Assembly (NCBI GenBank): GCA_947581925.1
Contig: CANPWB010000018.1
Span: forward strand, 1 to 34,122
DNA from: an uncultured Clostridia bacterium
Lineage (GTDB): Bacteria; Bacillota; Clostridia; Christensenellales; CAG-917
Direction: 5' to 3'
Length of the DNA stretch: 34,122 bases
The notes below the pieces were generated by a model. It was given only the letters and a program-made list of their open reading frames with translations. It searched no databases and was not told the DNA's origin. The translations under genes and the position numbers were made by a program. Below are positions 7,758 to 16,298 of this stretch, piece after piece (position 1 is the stretch's first letter; each line of letters begins with the position of its first letter).

Positions 7758-7803
7758 GACAGTGCTGAAATACAAGTGCCCACGATGGGCAAAGGAGAAA
7801 ATT

Positions 7804-7887
7804 ATGAAAACTCAAATTTTGATTTCCATTTTGGCGGGACTGCTTATTCTCGCGTTCAGCGTAGGAGTCCTCATCGTCGCGCTTTGA
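7804..7887 (+). CDS. 27-residue single-span membrane peptide
   Basis: A short gene with a strong ribosome site (AAAGGAGA, six bases before ATG 7804) and its own promoter. Apart from Lys2, the peptide is almost wholly hydrophobic (MKTQILISILAGLLILAFS, then VGVLIVAL) and should form one membrane helix. It is bounded downstream by a good terminator at 7936. It resembles in size the tiny membrane subunits (KdpF type), type I toxin peptides and small sporulation membrane peptides, but I recognise no family. A hairpin 4-18 bases before the ribosome site could modulate translation. Confidence 0.6.
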   Translation: MKTQILISILAGLLILAFSVGVLIVAL

Positions 7888-7935
7888 CTCGCGGTCTCAA
7901 TTTTGACAAGTCGGGCCTTTGACACGTGCAATTTT

Positions 7936-7966
7936 GACGCTTCGCTTTTGCGGAGCGTCTTGATTT
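7936..7966 (+). terminator. Terminator after the 27-residue peptide gene
   Basis: GACGCTTCGC-TTTT-GCGGAGCGTC (7936-7959, one mismatch) followed by TTGATTT. Confidence 0.7.
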
Positions 7967-7998
7967 AAAAAAACAGGTTTGAGAGGCAATACTCATAT

Positions 7999-8031
7999 AA
8001 AAAGCGGGGCGAACGAAATTGTCCCGCTTTT
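7999..8031 (-). terminator. Terminator of the GDPD gene (minus strand)
   Basis: A 9-bp stem AAAAGCGGG/CCCGCTTTT. Read on the minus strand, the 3' arm ends in CCCCGCTTTTTATAT, a good T-run, so it mainly serves the minus-strand gene ending at 8131. Confidence 0.65.
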
Positions 8032-8130
8032 GCATGATGCTGAATTGAAGGTGGCGGACACCCAAAATCACAGCAATTTAAATTTGTAGCATCCGCAATA
8101 TTTTATTTTGTAAAAATGCGTCGTATCGTT

Positions 8131-8946
8131 TTATTTTCCGTAATTTTCGGGGAGCCTGTCCTCGGGGCAGGCGAAGGGCTGATATGTGCCGACCGTCTCT
8201 TCCACTATTTTGAGAGGAAGATACTCGAAAATTATGTTGCTGGCATATTTTTGCGCGATTTTTATCTTTTCCTCGGAGTCGATCGTCCAGAAAAGGACGG
8301 GGAGTTTCTTTGCCCACTTGATGATATATTCGTTTTCGGGGAGGGCAGGGTCGCATGCTTTGACATTGTAGGAGATGAAATCGGGCTTTGACGCTTTGCA
8401 TATCCACATCTTGCCCATAAAGTTCGCGCCGCGCCAGCGCGGGTTTGTATCGTCCATTGACGACCAAGTGCACAGCTCGCCGACGGGCAGGTCGCAATGC
8501 TTTTTGGAGTACTTGACCGCGCTGAAGTTGAAGGATTGCAGGGCGATGGGACCGTCATAACCATTTATGACCTCAATAGTCTTTTTCGCTATGGTGTTGT
8601 CAAACGGATTGAGCCCCTTAATCTCGCAAAGTATGCCCGTCCGACCTCTCACGCAGTCCAGCATTTCCTTGAGAGTGGGCACGGTATACTCCGTCCCCGC
8701 GAGGCGCAACGCCTTGATCTCCTCAAGCGTGCAGTCCTTTATCTTTTTGTCATAGCCGCACACGCGCTTTAGGGTGTCGTCGTGGTGCACGACAACATAG
8801 CCGTCCTTAGTGACATGCGTGTCTATCTCAATATTATAATTCTTCTCGCACGCTTTTTCATAGGCGGGAAGGCTGTTTTCGGGATAGGACTCGTCATGAA
8901 GTCCGCGGTGAGCGATAGGACGATCGAAAAGCCATTGAAAATTCAT
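8131..8946 (-). CDS. Glycerophosphodiester phosphodiesterase
   Basis: A 271-residue GDPD-family enzyme that splits glycerophosphodiesters into glycerol 3-phosphate and an alcohol. The TIM-barrel signatures are PIAHRGLHDESYPENS with His13-Arg14, the metal ligands Glu40 and Asp42 in NIEIDTHVTKDG, and catalytic His55 in VVVHHDDTL; PTLKEML and the GILCEIKG strand follow. The last barrel strand reads NIIFEYLPL instead of the usual G-I-x-T-D-x-P, which is unusual. No signal peptide is present, so it acts in the cytoplasm, as UgpQ does. TGAGGAAAT precedes the start. It is divergent from lepA with overlapping promoters. Confidence 0.92.
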   Translation of the reverse strand: MNFQWLFDRPIAHRGLHDESYPENSLPAYEKACEKNYNIEIDTHVTKDGYVVVHHDDTLKRVCGYDKKIKDCTLEEIKALRLAGTEYTVPTLKEMLDCVRGRTGILCEIKGLNPFDNTIAKKTIEVINGYDGPIALQSFNFSAVKYSKKHCDLPVGELCTWSSMDDTNPRWRGANFMGKMWICKASKPDFISYNVKACDPALPENEYIIKWAKKLPVLFWTIDSEEKIKIAQKYASNIIFEYLPLKIVEETVGTYQPFACPEDRLPENYGK

Positions 8947-8971
8947 AATTTTATTTCCTCATAATATTTTC

Positions 8972-9000
8972 TTGATAAAATTTTATTATTCTATTATAAT
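8972..9000 (+). promoter_or_regulatory. Promoter of lepA
   Basis: TTGATA (8972-8977), 17 bases, TATAAT (8995-9000). The leader is about 65 bases. Confidence 0.65.
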
Positions 9001-9008
9001 AAAGTCAA
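8980..9008 (-). promoter_or_regulatory. Promoter of the GDPD gene (minus strand)
   Basis: On the minus strand: TTGACT (9008-9003), 17 bases, TAAAAT (8985-8980). It overlaps the lepA promoter on the other strand, so the two polymerases should compete. Confidence 0.55.
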
Positions 9009-9071
9009 CAGATTTTTTCAAAGAAATCGACATTTTTCAACATTGTACGATATCTTTGACGCGAGGTAGAC

Positions 9072-10868
9072 TTGAGCAAAAAGCATATAAGGAATTTCTC
9101 CATAATCGCGCACATAGACCACGGCAAATCCACGCTTGCGGACAGGCTTATCGAGCGCACGGGCACGGTGTCCGCCCGCGATATGGAGGCGCAACTGCTT
9201 GACAATATGGACATAGAGCGGGAGAGAGGCATCACGATAAAGCTTCAGACCTGCCGCCTTTATTATACCTACAAGGGCGAGGAGTACACCCTCAACCTCA
9301 TCGACACCCCGGGGCACGTGGACTTTACGTATGAAGTGTCGCGCAGTCTCGCTGCTTGCGAGGGGGCTTTGCTCGTCGTAGACGCAACGCAGGGCGTGGA
9401 GGCGCAGACGCTCTCGAACGTCTACCTCGCGCTTGAAAATAATCTTGAGATATTGCCAGTGATAAACAAGATAGACCTTGCCTCCGCGGATGTGGACGCA
9501 GTAAAGCTCGAGATTGAGGACATAATAGGGCTGGACACGGACGGCTGTCCTCTCGTATCGGCAAAGGAAGGCATAGGCATAGACGACTTGATAGGGCAGA
9601 TAATCGACAAACTGCCCGCGCCCGAGGGGGATGACGATGCCCCGCTCAAGGCGCTCATCTTCGACAGCTTCTATGACAACTATCGCGGCGCGATATCCAT
9701 GGTGCGCATCATGGACGGCACCGTCAAGGCGGGGGACAAGATCAAGATGATGTCCTCGGGCAAGACGTTCGAAGTCGTGGAAGTGGGCAATTTCTCACCC
9801 GATATGCGTCCCGCAAAGACACTTGCGGCGGGCGAAGTGGGCTATATCGCGGCAAGCATAAAGAATGTGAGCGACACCGCGGTCGGCGACACGATAACGG
9901 GCGCGGAAAATCCCGCGAAAGAGGCATTGCCAGGCTATAAAAAGGCGACGCCAATGGTATACACGGGCGTTTTCCCCGCGGACGGCGCAAAGTACGACGA
10001 TCTTAAGGAGGCGCTTTTGAAACTTCAGCTCAACGACGCGTCTTTGAGTTTCGAGCCCGAAGTCTCTACCGCGCTGGGATTCGGCTTCCGCTGCGGATTT
10101 TTGGGGCTGCTGCATATGGAGATAATAGAGGAGAGACTTGAGCGCGAATTCGACCTCGACCTCATCACCACGGCGCCAAGCGTCAGTTATATAGTGACAA
10201 AGACGAACGGCGACAAGCTCACGATAGACAATCCGACCGCGCTCCCGCCCATGACGGAAATCGCCTACATCGAGGAGCCCGTCGTCAAAGCTACGCTGTA
10301 CTCGCCGCCCGATTATGTGGGCCCCATAATGGAGCTTTGTCAAGGCAAGCGCGGCATATTTGTAGACATGTCCTACATCGACCCTACGCGTGTGCAGATC
10401 ATATACAGAATGCCGCTCAACGAGATAATCTACGACTTTTTCGACAGTCTCAAGTCCCGCACTCGCGGCTACGCGTCCCTCGACTACGAGATGGACGGCT
10501 ATATGAAGAGCGACCTCGTGCGCCTCGACATGATGATAAACGGCGAACTGTGCGACGCTCTGAGCATAATCGTGCACAAGGACAACGCCTACGCGCGCGG
10601 CAGGGGGATAGCGGAAAAACTCAAGGACGTCATCCCGAGACAGCTGTTCGAGATACCCATACAGGCGACGATAGGAGGCAAGATAATCGCGCGCGAGACG
10701 GTCAAGGCGTACAGAAAGGACGTGCTTGCAAAGTGCTACGGCGGCGACATCACCCGCAAAAAGAAGTTGCTTGAAAAGCAGAAAGAGGGAAAAAAGCGTA
10801 TGCGCAAGGTGGGCAGCGTAGAGGTACCGAGCGAGGCGTTCATATCCATTTTGAAGATAGACAGCTGA
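9072..10868 (+). CDS. lepA: Elongation factor 4 (LepA)
   Basis: A 598-residue translational GTPase of the usual LepA size, which acts on ribosomes in initiation or back-translocation. Motifs are G1 AHIDHGKST (13-21), the RERGITIK switch I region, [21 protein letters not shown] (G3) and NKIDL (G4). The LepA-specific C-terminus is clear: [20 protein letters not shown] and the terminal [19 protein letters not shown]. The start codon is TTG at 9072 with GAGGT five bases upstream; the next ATG would remove the P-loop. In many Firmicutes lepA is followed directly by hemW; here a leucine-rich-repeat gene stands between them. Confidence 0.98.
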   Translation: MSKKHIRNFSIIAHIDHGKSTLADRLIERTGTVSARDMEAQLLDNMDIERERGITIKLQTCRLYYTYKGEEYTLNLIDTPGHVDFTYEVSRSLAACEGALLVVDATQGVEAQTLSNVYLALENNLEILPVINKIDLASADVDAVKLEIEDIIGLDTDGCPLVSAKEGIGIDDLIGQIIDKLPAPEGDDDAPLKALIFDSFYDNYRGAISMVRIMDGTVKAGDKIKMMSSGKTFEVVEVGNFSPDMRPAKTLAAGEVGYIAASIKNVSDTAVGDTITGAENPAKEALPGYKKATPMVYTGVFPADGAKYDDLKEALLKLQLNDASLSFEPEVSTALGFGFRCGFLGLLHMEIIEERLEREFDLDLITTAPSVSYIVTKTNGDKLTIDNPTALPPMTEIAYIEEPVVKATLYSPPDYVGPIMELCQGKRGIFVDMSYIDPTRVQIIYRMPLNEIIYDFFDSLKSRTRGYASLDYEMDGYMKSDLVRLDMMINGELCDALSIIVHKDNAYARGRGIAEKLKDVIPRQLFEIPIQATIGGKIIARETVKAYRKDVLAKCYGGDITRKKKLLEKQKEGKKRMRKVGSVEVPSEAFISILKIDS

Positions 10869-10977
10869 GTTTCGTTGTGCCTTTACTGCTTGCAAGCCGT
10901 GATATTTGTGGCGTAGCATACTTTTTGGCGGTAGCGTCGCCGCAAGAGTTGCGCTTTTTTCGGAGAATAATAGCGAT

Positions 10978-12735
10978 ATGGAAAAATATGACGACAATTT
11001 TGATTTTCGCGGCGAGGATAGCGCCTCGCTTGAAAATTACGACCGCGAGGAGTTCGAGATCGAGGGCAGGACGCTAGTCGCGTATTTGGGTTGCTCGAAA
11101 GAGGTCTACATCCCGCGCTTTGTGACTCGCATAGAGGAGAAGGCGTTTTCGGACATTGAAGAAATTGAGTCCGTCTTTATCCCGAGCGGCGTACTGGAAA
11201 TTTGCGTCGGGGCGTTTTGCAATTGTCCGCAGCTCGCGTCAATAGTCGTAGACGAGGCGAACGAGCGCTATAAGTCGGAAGGCAATTGCGTGATAGAGAA
11301 AAGCCTCTCGCGCGTCATATGCGGCACAAACTCCTCCGTCATTCCCGACTATGTCACGGAAATTTGCGAGCGCGCGTTTTACGGCTGCGAAAACTTGCGC
11401 GACGTCGTCATACCAGACAGCGTGAAGATCATCGCGAAAGAGGCGTTTTTCGGCTGTTCGTCGCTTGTAGACGTCAAAATACCCTCGGGAGTCACGCGCT
11501 TAGGCGACAGCGCGTTCTATTGGTGTTTGGACCTCGCGTCCGTCGATATCCCCGCTTCCGTGAAAGAAATAGGGGCGGGCGCGTTCGGATCTTGCGTGGC
11601 GCTCAAAGCTGTAAATATCCCAAACGGCGTGACGAAAATAGGCGATCTGGCGTTCGAGTGTTGCGACTCGCTCAAATCTGTCGTCATCCCAGACAGCGTG
11701 ACCCAAATAGGGGAGTTTGCCTTCCGCGCCTGCCAAAATTTAAAGACAGTCGCGATAGGAGCGGGCGTCACAAGTATGGGCGCAAACCCGTTTAGCGAGT
11801 GCAAGTGCCTTGAGACTTTGAGCGTGGACAAAAATTCCACGGTGTTCGCCTCCGACGGCAATTGCATAGCGGATAAGCGCGAAAAAGAGGTGATATCGGG
11901 CTGTAAGACGAGCGTTATCCCCGATAATATCCTTAAAATTGGCGCATACGCGTTCTGCGGCTGTAAGGGGCTCGAGTCCATCAAAATAACCGCCTTAGCG
12001 ACGAGCATAGGCGTCAGGGCGTTTTCGGACTGTGGACGACTTTCCTCCATTTCCATTCCAAACGGCGTGACAAGCATAGGGGATGGAGCGTTTGAAAAGT
12101 GCAAGAGGCTTAGGACGCTGCGCATACCCGCAAGCGTTGTCGATATAGGGAAATACGCTTTCGACGGCTGCTACGCGCTGGAGCGCATAAAAGTAGACGA
12201 GCAAAACCCGCGCTATCTCTCATGCGGCAATTGCCTCCTCTCGAAGGAGGACGGCGCGCTTATTTTGGGCTGTAAATGGAGCGTTATCCCGCCATTTGTT
12301 ACGGGTATCGCGGACTGCGCTTTCGATATGTGCAAAGGGCTCAAGTCGGCGGATATCCCCGAGATGGCAAAGTATATAGGGAAATGGGCGTTTTACGGTT
12401 GTAAAGGGCTGACGAAAATAGTCATTCCGAGCGGTGTGACCGACATTGATTGGGGCGCGTTTGAAAACTGCTCATCTTTGAAAAGCGTAAAAATCGAGAG
12501 CGGCACGATAACGATTGACGCGCGCGCGTTTGCGGGCTGTCACAGCCTTGAGGAGATATACATTGCCGCAAGCGTCACGGCGATAGATCTGAGCGCGTTT
12601 GAAAATTGCGTGGCGGTCAAAAAAGTCACGCTTCCGCGCAAATTCGAGAAAGAAGTGGAAGAGATATTTTCAAACAACTCGTCTGACGTCGCGGCAAATG
12701 CGGAGCGGAAAAAGATAACTTTTGCGTTTATATAG
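10978..12735 (+). CDS. BspA-type leucine-rich-repeat (LRR_5) protein
   Basis: A 585-residue protein made almost wholly of LRR_5 repeats of about 23 residues with the pattern IP-x-x-V-x-x-IG-x-x-AF-x-x-C-x-x-L-x-x-V. Around 20 repeats are seen from residue 38 to 565, interrupted by two or three NERYKSEGNCVI-like segments (NPRYLSCGNCLL, NSTVFASDGNCI) that divide the solenoid into blocks. Such repeats mediate protein binding and are common on the surface of gut bacteria. I see no signal peptide, LPXTG motif or membrane anchor, so export is doubtful; the N-terminus is acidic (MEKYDDNFDFRGEDSASLEN). ATG 10978 is used, with CGGAG 12 bases upstream. It starts about 110 bases after lepA and ends 94 bases before hemW. 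Confidence 0.85.
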   Translation: MEKYDDNFDFRGEDSASLENYDREEFEIEGRTLVAYLGCSKEVYIPRFVTRIEEKAFSDIEEIESVFIPSGVLEICVGAFCNCPQLASIVVDEANERYKSEGNCVIEKSLSRVICGTNSSVIPDYVTEICERAFYGCENLRDVVIPDSVKIIAKEAFFGCSSLVDVKIPSGVTRLGDSAFYWCLDLASVDIPASVKEIGAGAFGSCVALKAVNIPNGVTKIGDLAFECCDSLKSVVIPDSVTQIGEFAFRACQNLKTVAIGAGVTSMGANPFSECKCLETLSVDKNSTVFASDGNCIADKREKEVISGCKTSVIPDNILKIGAYAFCGCKGLESIKITALATSIGVRAFSDCGRLSSISIPNGVTSIGDGAFEKCKRLRTLRIPASVVDIGKYAFDGCYALERIKVDEQNPRYLSCGNCLLSKEDGALILGCKWSVIPPFVTGIADCAFDMCKGLKSADIPEMAKYIGKWAFYGCKGLTKIVIPSGVTDIDWGAFENCSSLKSVKIESGTITIDARAFAGCHSLEEIYIAASVTAIDLSAFENCVAVKKVTLPRKFEKEVEEIFSNNSSDVAANAERKKITFAFI

Positions 12736-12829
12736 TAAACAACGTACGTATGTCGTGCCGCGGGCACATAGCGGCTCAAAGCGAATAGAAAATACCGGAC
12801 GGGCGAAAACTCTTGCTTAAAACAGTTAT

Positions 12830-13960
12830 ATGGAAATTTACATCCACCTGCCTTTTTGCAAGGCAAAATGCCAATATTGCGATTTCAACTCCTACGCCGC
12901 GTGCGACAGCGCGACGATATATTCCTATCTTGCGGCGCTCTGTCGGGAGATAAAGTTTGCGGGCGCGCAGTACGGCAGAGCAAAGATAGACTCCGTCTAT
13001 ATAGGGGGCGGCACTCCGTCCATGCTCGAGGCTAAGCAAATATTAAGCGTCTGCCGCGTACTCAATGAGAATTTCGACCTTAGCGGCGTAAAAGAGTTTT
13101 CGATAGAGGCAAATCCCGAAAGCATTTCGGAGGACAAACTTGCCGCGTACGTTGAGGCGGGGATAGACCGCATAAGCATAGGCGTACAAAGCCTCGACGA
13201 CCGCAATCTGCGCTCGGTGGGCAGGCTGCACGACAGGAATACCGCGCTGAAAAAGCTCGAACTTGCGGGCAAATATTTCAAAAATGTATCCGCGGATCTC
13301 ATCATAGGGCTGCCGTACGACAACGCGGGGCTCATAAAGTCCGAGATAGATGAGCTGAGCGACCTAGTTTCTCACATGTCCGTCTATCAGCTGACATTGG
13401 AGGAGGGCACGTCGCTAAAAAAACGCGCGGACGAGGGTAGGGTATGGCTGCCGAGCGACGACGAAGTGGCGGAGTTTATGGATATTGCCATAGACGCGCT
13501 TGCGGCGCGCGGCTTTGAAAGATACGAGGTGTCCAATTTTGCAAAGGGCGGCGAGATTTCCCGCCATAATATGGGCTATTGGACGCGCGAGGAGTATATA
13601 GGCTTGGGCGCGGGCTCTCATTCGTTTTTGAAAACGGCGGACGGATGCGCGCCGCTTCCCGCCGAGATACGCTTCTCGCACCCGCGCGACATAAACGCCT
13701 ATATAGGCGGCATAAACTGCGTGGATTCTTTTGACAAGATACCGCGCGCGGAAATCAGTGTCTTGAATAAAACAGACATTCTAAACGAACAAATTATGCT
13801 TGGTTTGCGCACAACGAAGGGAGTGAAAGAAAGCTTGCTCGAAGGCAAGATACCGCCCGAGCTCGAGAGATTTTTCATACGAGCGGACGGAAGGATAGCG
13901 TTGAACAGGCGAGGTATGGAAGTCATGAACGGCATACTCGTGCGCATACTTATGCTGTGA
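12830..13960 (+). CDS. hemW: HemW-type radical SAM protein
   Basis: 376 residues, the usual size for HemW, a radical SAM protein of the coproporphyrinogen III dehydrogenase superfamily that binds heme and is now thought to deliver it rather than oxidise coproporphyrinogen. It has IHLPFCKAKCQYCDF with the cluster cysteines C10, C14 and C17, then VYIGGGTPSML, EANPES, GIDRISIGVQS, GLPYDN, YQLTLEEGT, FERYEVSNFAKGG and GLGAGSHS. The family is often misnamed HemN; the lepA neighbourhood and the short length support HemW. There is no clear ribosome site. Confidence 0.92.
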   Translation: MEIYIHLPFCKAKCQYCDFNSYAACDSATIYSYLAALCREIKFAGAQYGRAKIDSVYIGGGTPSMLEAKQILSVCRVLNENFDLSGVKEFSIEANPESISEDKLAAYVEAGIDRISIGVQSLDDRNLRSVGRLHDRNTALKKLELAGKYFKNVSADLIIGLPYDNAGLIKSEIDELSDLVSHMSVYQLTLEEGTSLKKRADEGRVWLPSDDEVAEFMDIAIDALAARGFERYEVSNFAKGGEISRHNMGYWTREEYIGLGAGSHSFLKTADGCAPLPAEIRFSHPRDINAYIGGINCVDSFDKIPRAEISVLNKTDILNEQIMLGLRTTKGVKESLLEGKIPPELERFFIRADGRIALNRRGMEVMNGILVRILML

Positions 13961-14078
13961 CTTGGGGATACGCCGACTGAAAATATTAAACGGCAGACAG
14001 ACCGAGATGAGACAAGCGCGAGGCAGATCGCTCAAAGAAGATTTTGATATTTTATATATATTATATTCTCAAATATGA

Positions 14079-14107
14079 TTGCAATTTCACAAATTCTTTG
14101 TTACAAT
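14079..14107 (+). promoter_or_regulatory. Promoter of the PRPP synthetase gene
   Basis: TTGCAA (14079-14084), 17 bases, TACAAT (14102-14107). The ribosome site CGGAGG is at 14122-14127. Confidence 0.6.
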
Positions 14108-14132
14108 TGATGTACATTACTCGGAGGAAGTT

Positions 14133-15284
14133 ATGTCACCGGATTTTTCTGTTTTCGGGGAGACGCCAAGCGCTCCCATCGCACTCATCGCAACTCCCGG
14201 CGCGGAGGAGCTAGCAGGGCTTATCGACAAGCGTCTCATCGATCTTTTCAAAGAGTCTCACCTCGGCAAAAAGCTTAAAAAGAACACATTCATTTTAAAC
14301 TCCGACTGTCCCCGTTTCACAAACGGCGACGCGAAGGGCATAGTGTTTGAGACCGTGAGAGGCAAGGATCTTTACATCATCTGCGACCCGTCCAACCACG
14401 GCGTAACCTACACTATGATGGGCAAGGAAGTGCCGCTCACTCCCGACGAGCATTTCGCAAATCTCAAGCGCATAATCTGCGCCTGCACGGGCAAGCCGTA
14501 TCGCATCACGGTGATAATGCCCATGCTGTACGGCGGGCGCCAGCATCGCCGCAACGCAAGGGAGTCTCTCGATTGCGCAATGATGTTGCAGGAGCTTGAA
14601 TCCATGGGAGTCAGCGACATAATAACCTTTGACGCGCATGACCCGCGCGTACAAAACGCCGTGCCTTTCATGGGTTTTGACAACTACTTCGCGCACTATC
14701 AGATATTAAAACAGCTCGTCAAGCATTTCCCTGAGATACAGCTTGACAAAAATCACCTCATGGTCATATCTCCCGACGAGGGCGCGATGACGAGAAACGT
14801 GTATTACGCGTCCGTGCTCGGGCTCGACCTCGGCATGTTCTACAAGCGCAGGGACTATTCCACTATAATAAACGGCCGCAACCCCATTGTCGCGCACGAG
14901 TACATCGGCAGCCCCGTCATGGGTATGGACGTCTTTGTTGCCGACGATATGATAGCGACGGGCGACTCCATTTTGAAACTTGCGCGCGAGATAAAGGAGA
15001 AGGGCGCGCAGCGCGTATTCCTCGCCGCAACATTCTCGCTTTTCACGGAGGGCGTAGAGAAGTTCAACAAGGCGTACGCGGAGGGCGTCTTTGACGCAGT
15101 GCTCTCCACCAACCTCACCTATCGCATACCGGAGCTCAAGGATTGCGACTGGTTCATCGAGGCGGATATGTCCAAATACATTTCCTACATAATCGCGGCG
15201 GCAAACTTCAACGAGTCCGTTTCCAACCTGCTCGACCCGTCGCAGAAAATAAGGGATCTCGTCCAAAATCATATAAACAAATAG
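14133..15284 (+). CDS. prs: Ribose-phosphate pyrophosphokinase, long divergent form
   Basis: A 383-residue enzyme making phosphoribosyl pyrophosphate from ribose 5-phosphate and ATP for nucleotide, His and Trp synthesis. The flexible-loop motif GGRQHRR (134-140) matches the RQDRK region of PRS, FDAHDPRVQ (166-174) the ribose-phosphate side, and VFVADDMIATGDSIL (267-281) is the PRPP-binding loop. It is about 65 residues longer than Bacillus Prs and has an unusual N-terminus, as in a divergent branch seen in Clostridia. ATG 14133 with a strong GGAGG site is used. The next gene begins 17 bases after the stop, so the two probably share one mRNA. Confidence 0.9.
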   Translation: MSPDFSVFGETPSAPIALIATPGAEELAGLIDKRLIDLFKESHLGKKLKKNTFILNSDCPRFTNGDAKGIVFETVRGKDLYIICDPSNHGVTYTMMGKEVPLTPDEHFANLKRIICACTGKPYRITVIMPMLYGGRQHRRNARESLDCAMMLQELESMGVSDIITFDAHDPRVQNAVPFMGFDNYFAHYQILKQLVKHFPEIQLDKNHLMVISPDEGAMTRNVYYASVLGLDLGMFYKRRDYSTIINGRNPIVAHEYIGSPVMGMDVFVADDMIATGDSILKLAREIKEKGAQRVFLAATFSLFTEGVEKFNKAYAEGVFDAVLSTNLTYRIPELKDCDWFIEADMSKYISYIIAAANFNESVSNLLDPSQKIRDLVQNHINK

Positions 15285-15301
15285 GGAAAAGGAGGATAAA
15301 A

Positions 15302-15958
15302 GTGAAACTTACTTGGCTTGGACACTCATCGTTTCTGCTTGAAGAAAGCACGGGCACGACGATAGTGACCGACCCTTTTAAGGGAGCAAATGTCGGCTAT
15401 GATATGCCAAAGGTGAGCGCGGACATCGTCACCGTTTCGCACACCCACGGCGACCACGACAATATAAGCGCCGTAGAAGGCGATCCCGCGGTGATAAACA
15501 AAGTCGGCGCGTATGAGATCGGCGGCGTACACATTCTTGCCCGTCGCACTTACCACGACAACGTCAAGGGCGCAAAGCGTGGCGAAAACCTCGTTTTCAA
15601 ATACCGTATGGACGGCGTTGACGTCTGCCATATGGGAGACATAGGCGAGGATTGCAACGCTATGCTCGTAGAGTCGCTCATGCCTGTCAACGTATTGCTC
15701 ATCCCGGTCGGCGGTACCTACACCGTGGACGCGGCGGAGGCGAAGGAGTACGTGGACAAGATCATGCCCGACGTGGTAGTTCCCATGCACTACAAGACAA
15801 AAGACTGCGATATGGACATCGACAAACTGAATGAATTTCTCGATCTTTTTGACGACGAATGTATTGAGTATATCGATGGACCGACCGTAGAGTTTGATAG
15901 GGCCGATTTTGACGGAGAGCAAACCAAAGTTCTCGTTCTCGAGAAAAAAGAGGACTGA
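15302..15958 (+). CDS. UPF0173 metal-dependent hydrolase (YtkL-like)
   Basis: A 218-residue metallo-beta-lactamase-fold protein. The metal site HTHGDHDN includes His47, His49, Asp51 and His52; further ligands are expected in the GENLVF...HMGDIG and VPMHYKT segments (the last His is in MHY). It begins KLTWLGHSSFLLE, a hallmark of the UPF0173/YtkL group, whose substrate is not established. The start is GTG 15302 with a very strong AAAGGAGGA site; the longer frame from 15143 lies inside the PRPP synthetase gene. It is co-transcribed with the upstream gene. Confidence 0.9.
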   Translation: MKLTWLGHSSFLLEESTGTTIVTDPFKGANVGYDMPKVSADIVTVSHTHGDHDNISAVEGDPAVINKVGAYEIGGVHILARRTYHDNVKGAKRGENLVFKYRMDGVDVCHMGDIGEDCNAMLVESLMPVNVLLIPVGGTYTVDAAEAKEYVDKIMPDVVVPMHYKTKDCDMDIDKLNEFLDLFDDECIEYIDGPTVEFDRADFDGEQTKVLVLEKKED

Positions 15959-16298
15959 GCTAGCCCGGATATCCTTACGTCCGCATCGCAGAGCGGCAAA
16001 GCAAAAGTCCTACGATTCAAATCTCACGCGCTTTGCCAAAAACTTTTTTCGGAATATAGCTTTTATTCTAAGTCCATCATAGTTGCTGCCAACATAGCAT
16101 AAAATTGGGATGTCGCCTGAGGCTCATGGGCATCAGGTAGCGCCCGACGGGATATAGCACTTATTTTAAAGCTGTATTAAAATTTTCCGTTTTATTGCAA
16201 AATGCGTCATACTACGCTCAAAATTCCGTAATCAATATTTGATATAATCGATAAGAACAAATCGCGCCGCATATCGCTGCGGCAAGGAGATCAAAACC
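15959..16298 (+). promoter_or_regulatory. Intergenic region with rho promoter and leader
   Basis: 340 bases without a gene. An extended -10 (TGATATAAT, 16240-16248) lies near the end; no good -35 is seen. The expected leader of about 45 bases holds a small GC hairpin CCGCA/TGCGG and then AAGGAG before rho. Near 16109-16150 there is a weak palindrome (CCTGA/TCAGG) without a T-run. I see no terminator for the preceding gene. Confidence 0.45.

Noticed and set aside
9795-10997. 400-codon open frame on the minus strand opposite lepA
   Set aside because: A mirror frame caused by codon bias in lepA; no ribosome site and no recognisable domain. The plus-strand protein is certain.
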